From: UBA10649 sp963755335
Lineage (GTDB): Bacteria > Actinomycetota > Actinomycetes > S36-B12
NCBI GenBank assembly: GCA_963755335.1
Contig: CAVWJW010000008.1
Coordinates: 1-64,000 of the forward strand
Reading direction: 5' to 3'
Length of the DNA: 64,000 bases
The translations under genes and the position numbers were made by a program. This document shows positions 63,408 through 64,000 of the stretch, one piece after another. The notes beneath the pieces are model-generated. The model saw nothing but the letters and a program-made list of their open reading frames with translations, made no database searches and had not been told where the DNA came from. The number at the start of each line of letters is the position of its first letter. Within the stretch, counting starts at the first letter, position 1.

Positions 63408-64000
63408 TCAGCGGGGAAATGCGACCCCTGCTGCATCGACCACGCGGTCGCGTCCCGTCGACTTGGCGGCGTAGAGGGCGGCGTCGGCGCGGGCGACCGT
63501 GGACGTGATCGGCTCGATGAAGTCGCGACGGGCGTAGCCGACCGACAGCGTGACCGGCATCGGCGTGACTCGCCGCATGTCGTCGAGGGCCTCGCCCGCC
63601 CGAACGGTCCACTCTCCTTGCAGGATCAGGGCGAACTCCTCACCGCCGTAACGGGCCAGGAAGATCGACGGATCAAGGCACCCACGCCAGGCGCGAGCGC
63701 ACTCGGCCAGCAGCGCATCGCCGGCCAGATGGCCGTGCCGGTCGTTGTACTCCTTGAAGTGATCGAGGTCGGCCATGGCCACGGTCAGCGCCTGGTCGGA
63801 CGTGCGGGCTGCCTCGACGGCTCGCATGAGCTCGAAGTCCCACGATCGGCGATTGGGCAGCCCCGTGAGGACGTCGGTGCGCGACAGCACGGCGAGGCTG
63901 TCCGCCTGCTTCTGGACCGTGGACATGAGCAGCAGGATGCGCCAGATCACGAGGATGTTGATGGTGATGGAAGCAAGTGCCAGGAAGAGGAATTCGGGGC
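63408..64000 (-). CDS. GGDEF-domain diguanylate cyclase (5' end outside the window)
   Basis: The C-terminal GGDEF domain is complete: LTGLPNRRSWDFEL, AMADLDHFKEYNDRHGH, the active-site RYGGEEFALIL and LSVGYARRD. No allosteric RxxD inhibition site is visible before GGEEF. The frame continues past the right edge through a hydrophobic helix (FLFLALASITINILVIWRILLL), so a membrane sensor part lies outside. It would make c-di-GMP. Confidence 0.87.
   Translation of the reverse strand, partial: PEFLFLALASITINILVIWRILLLMSTVQKQADSLAVLSRTDVLTGLPNRRSWDFELMRAVEAARTSDQALTVAMADLDHFKEYNDRHGHLAGDALLAECARAWRGCLDPSIFLARYGGEEFALILQGEWTVRAGEALDDMRRVTPMPVTLSVGYARRDFIEPITSTVARADAALYAAKSTGRDRVVDAAGVAFPR

Noticed and set aside
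1..64000. tRNA, rRNA or CRISPR arrays
   Set aside because: I saw no cloverleaf-like sequence with conserved arms, no rRNA stretches and no regularly spaced repeats.

Overview
The window is high-GC DNA from an actinobacterium (Actinomycetota). The evidence is GC-rich third codon positions, frequent GTG starts, a mycothiol-type arsenate reductase with an N-terminal helical domain, an F420/FMN PPOX-type enzyme, a P450-type single-cluster ferredoxin, two large LuxR (LAL) ATPase regulators and an ECF sigma factor clustered with YCII proteins. I cannot fix the genus. I see no rRNA, tRNA, CRISPR array, insertion sequence or phage genes.

Layout. (1) 66-1911: a Dabb protein and a cyclopropane-fatty-acyl synthase. 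(2) 1936-10639: a sugar locus in which a ROK repressor diverges from an ABC importer (ATPase, permease, binding lipoprotein), followed by a Gfo/Idh dehydrogenase, xylose isomerase and a TIM-barrel isomerase. A near-perfect palindrome lies in the divergent promoter, and a strong hairpin separates transport from catabolic genes. (3) 10636-19568: two LAL regulators, a run of very small membrane proteins and DUF2306-type membrane proteins. (4) 19730-24065: a decayed serine hydrolase, a zinc-ribbon protein and a secreted beta-propeller/phosphoesterase. (5) 24163-37535: a large catabolic region with an APC permease, a glutamine-synthetase-like gamma-glutamyl ligase, two class-I glutamine amidotransferase-fold proteins and a MarR regulator. 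These are followed by an operon with homoprotocatechuate-type ring-cleavage genes (aldehyde dehydrogenase, extradiol dioxygenase, FAH-family isomerase), an acetoacetate-decarboxylase-family protein, a P450, a PDR-type reductase, a Rieske-oxygenase homologue that has lost key ligands, a SpoIIAA-like protein and a PPOX-fold protein. (6) 37589-41920: a polyol dehydrogenase, MoeA and a flavoprotein. (7) 41941-47184: an arsenic island with ArsA, a single-frame ArsM-ArsD fusion, ArsR, a broken ArsC, an ArsR-LMWP fusion and an intact ArsC. No ArsB/Acr3 pump is present. (8) 47359-56641: a PPOX protein, an ECF sigma factor with three YCII proteins, DsrE, an HD-GYP/LuxR regulator, a ferredoxin, methyltransferases and a MOSC protein. 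(9) 56672-64000: DUF2252, SHOCT, a Cys-type sulfatase with its anaerobic-type maturase, a cupin, hemerythrin and a partial GGDEF protein.

The most interesting items are the split P450/PDR-reductase/degenerate-Rieske module inside an aromatic (perhaps aromatic-amine) catabolic cluster, and the ArsM-ArsD fusion that also carries an internal Shine-Dalgarno and ATG for a stand-alone ArsD.

Caution: at least eleven otherwise well-conserved genes are interrupted by single-base frameshifts, mostly apparent +1 insertions and often in short G/C runs, with motifs intact on both sides. This looks more like sequencing or assembly indels than mass gene decay. Such genes are listed as pseudogene, with the frameshift position estimated by eye.
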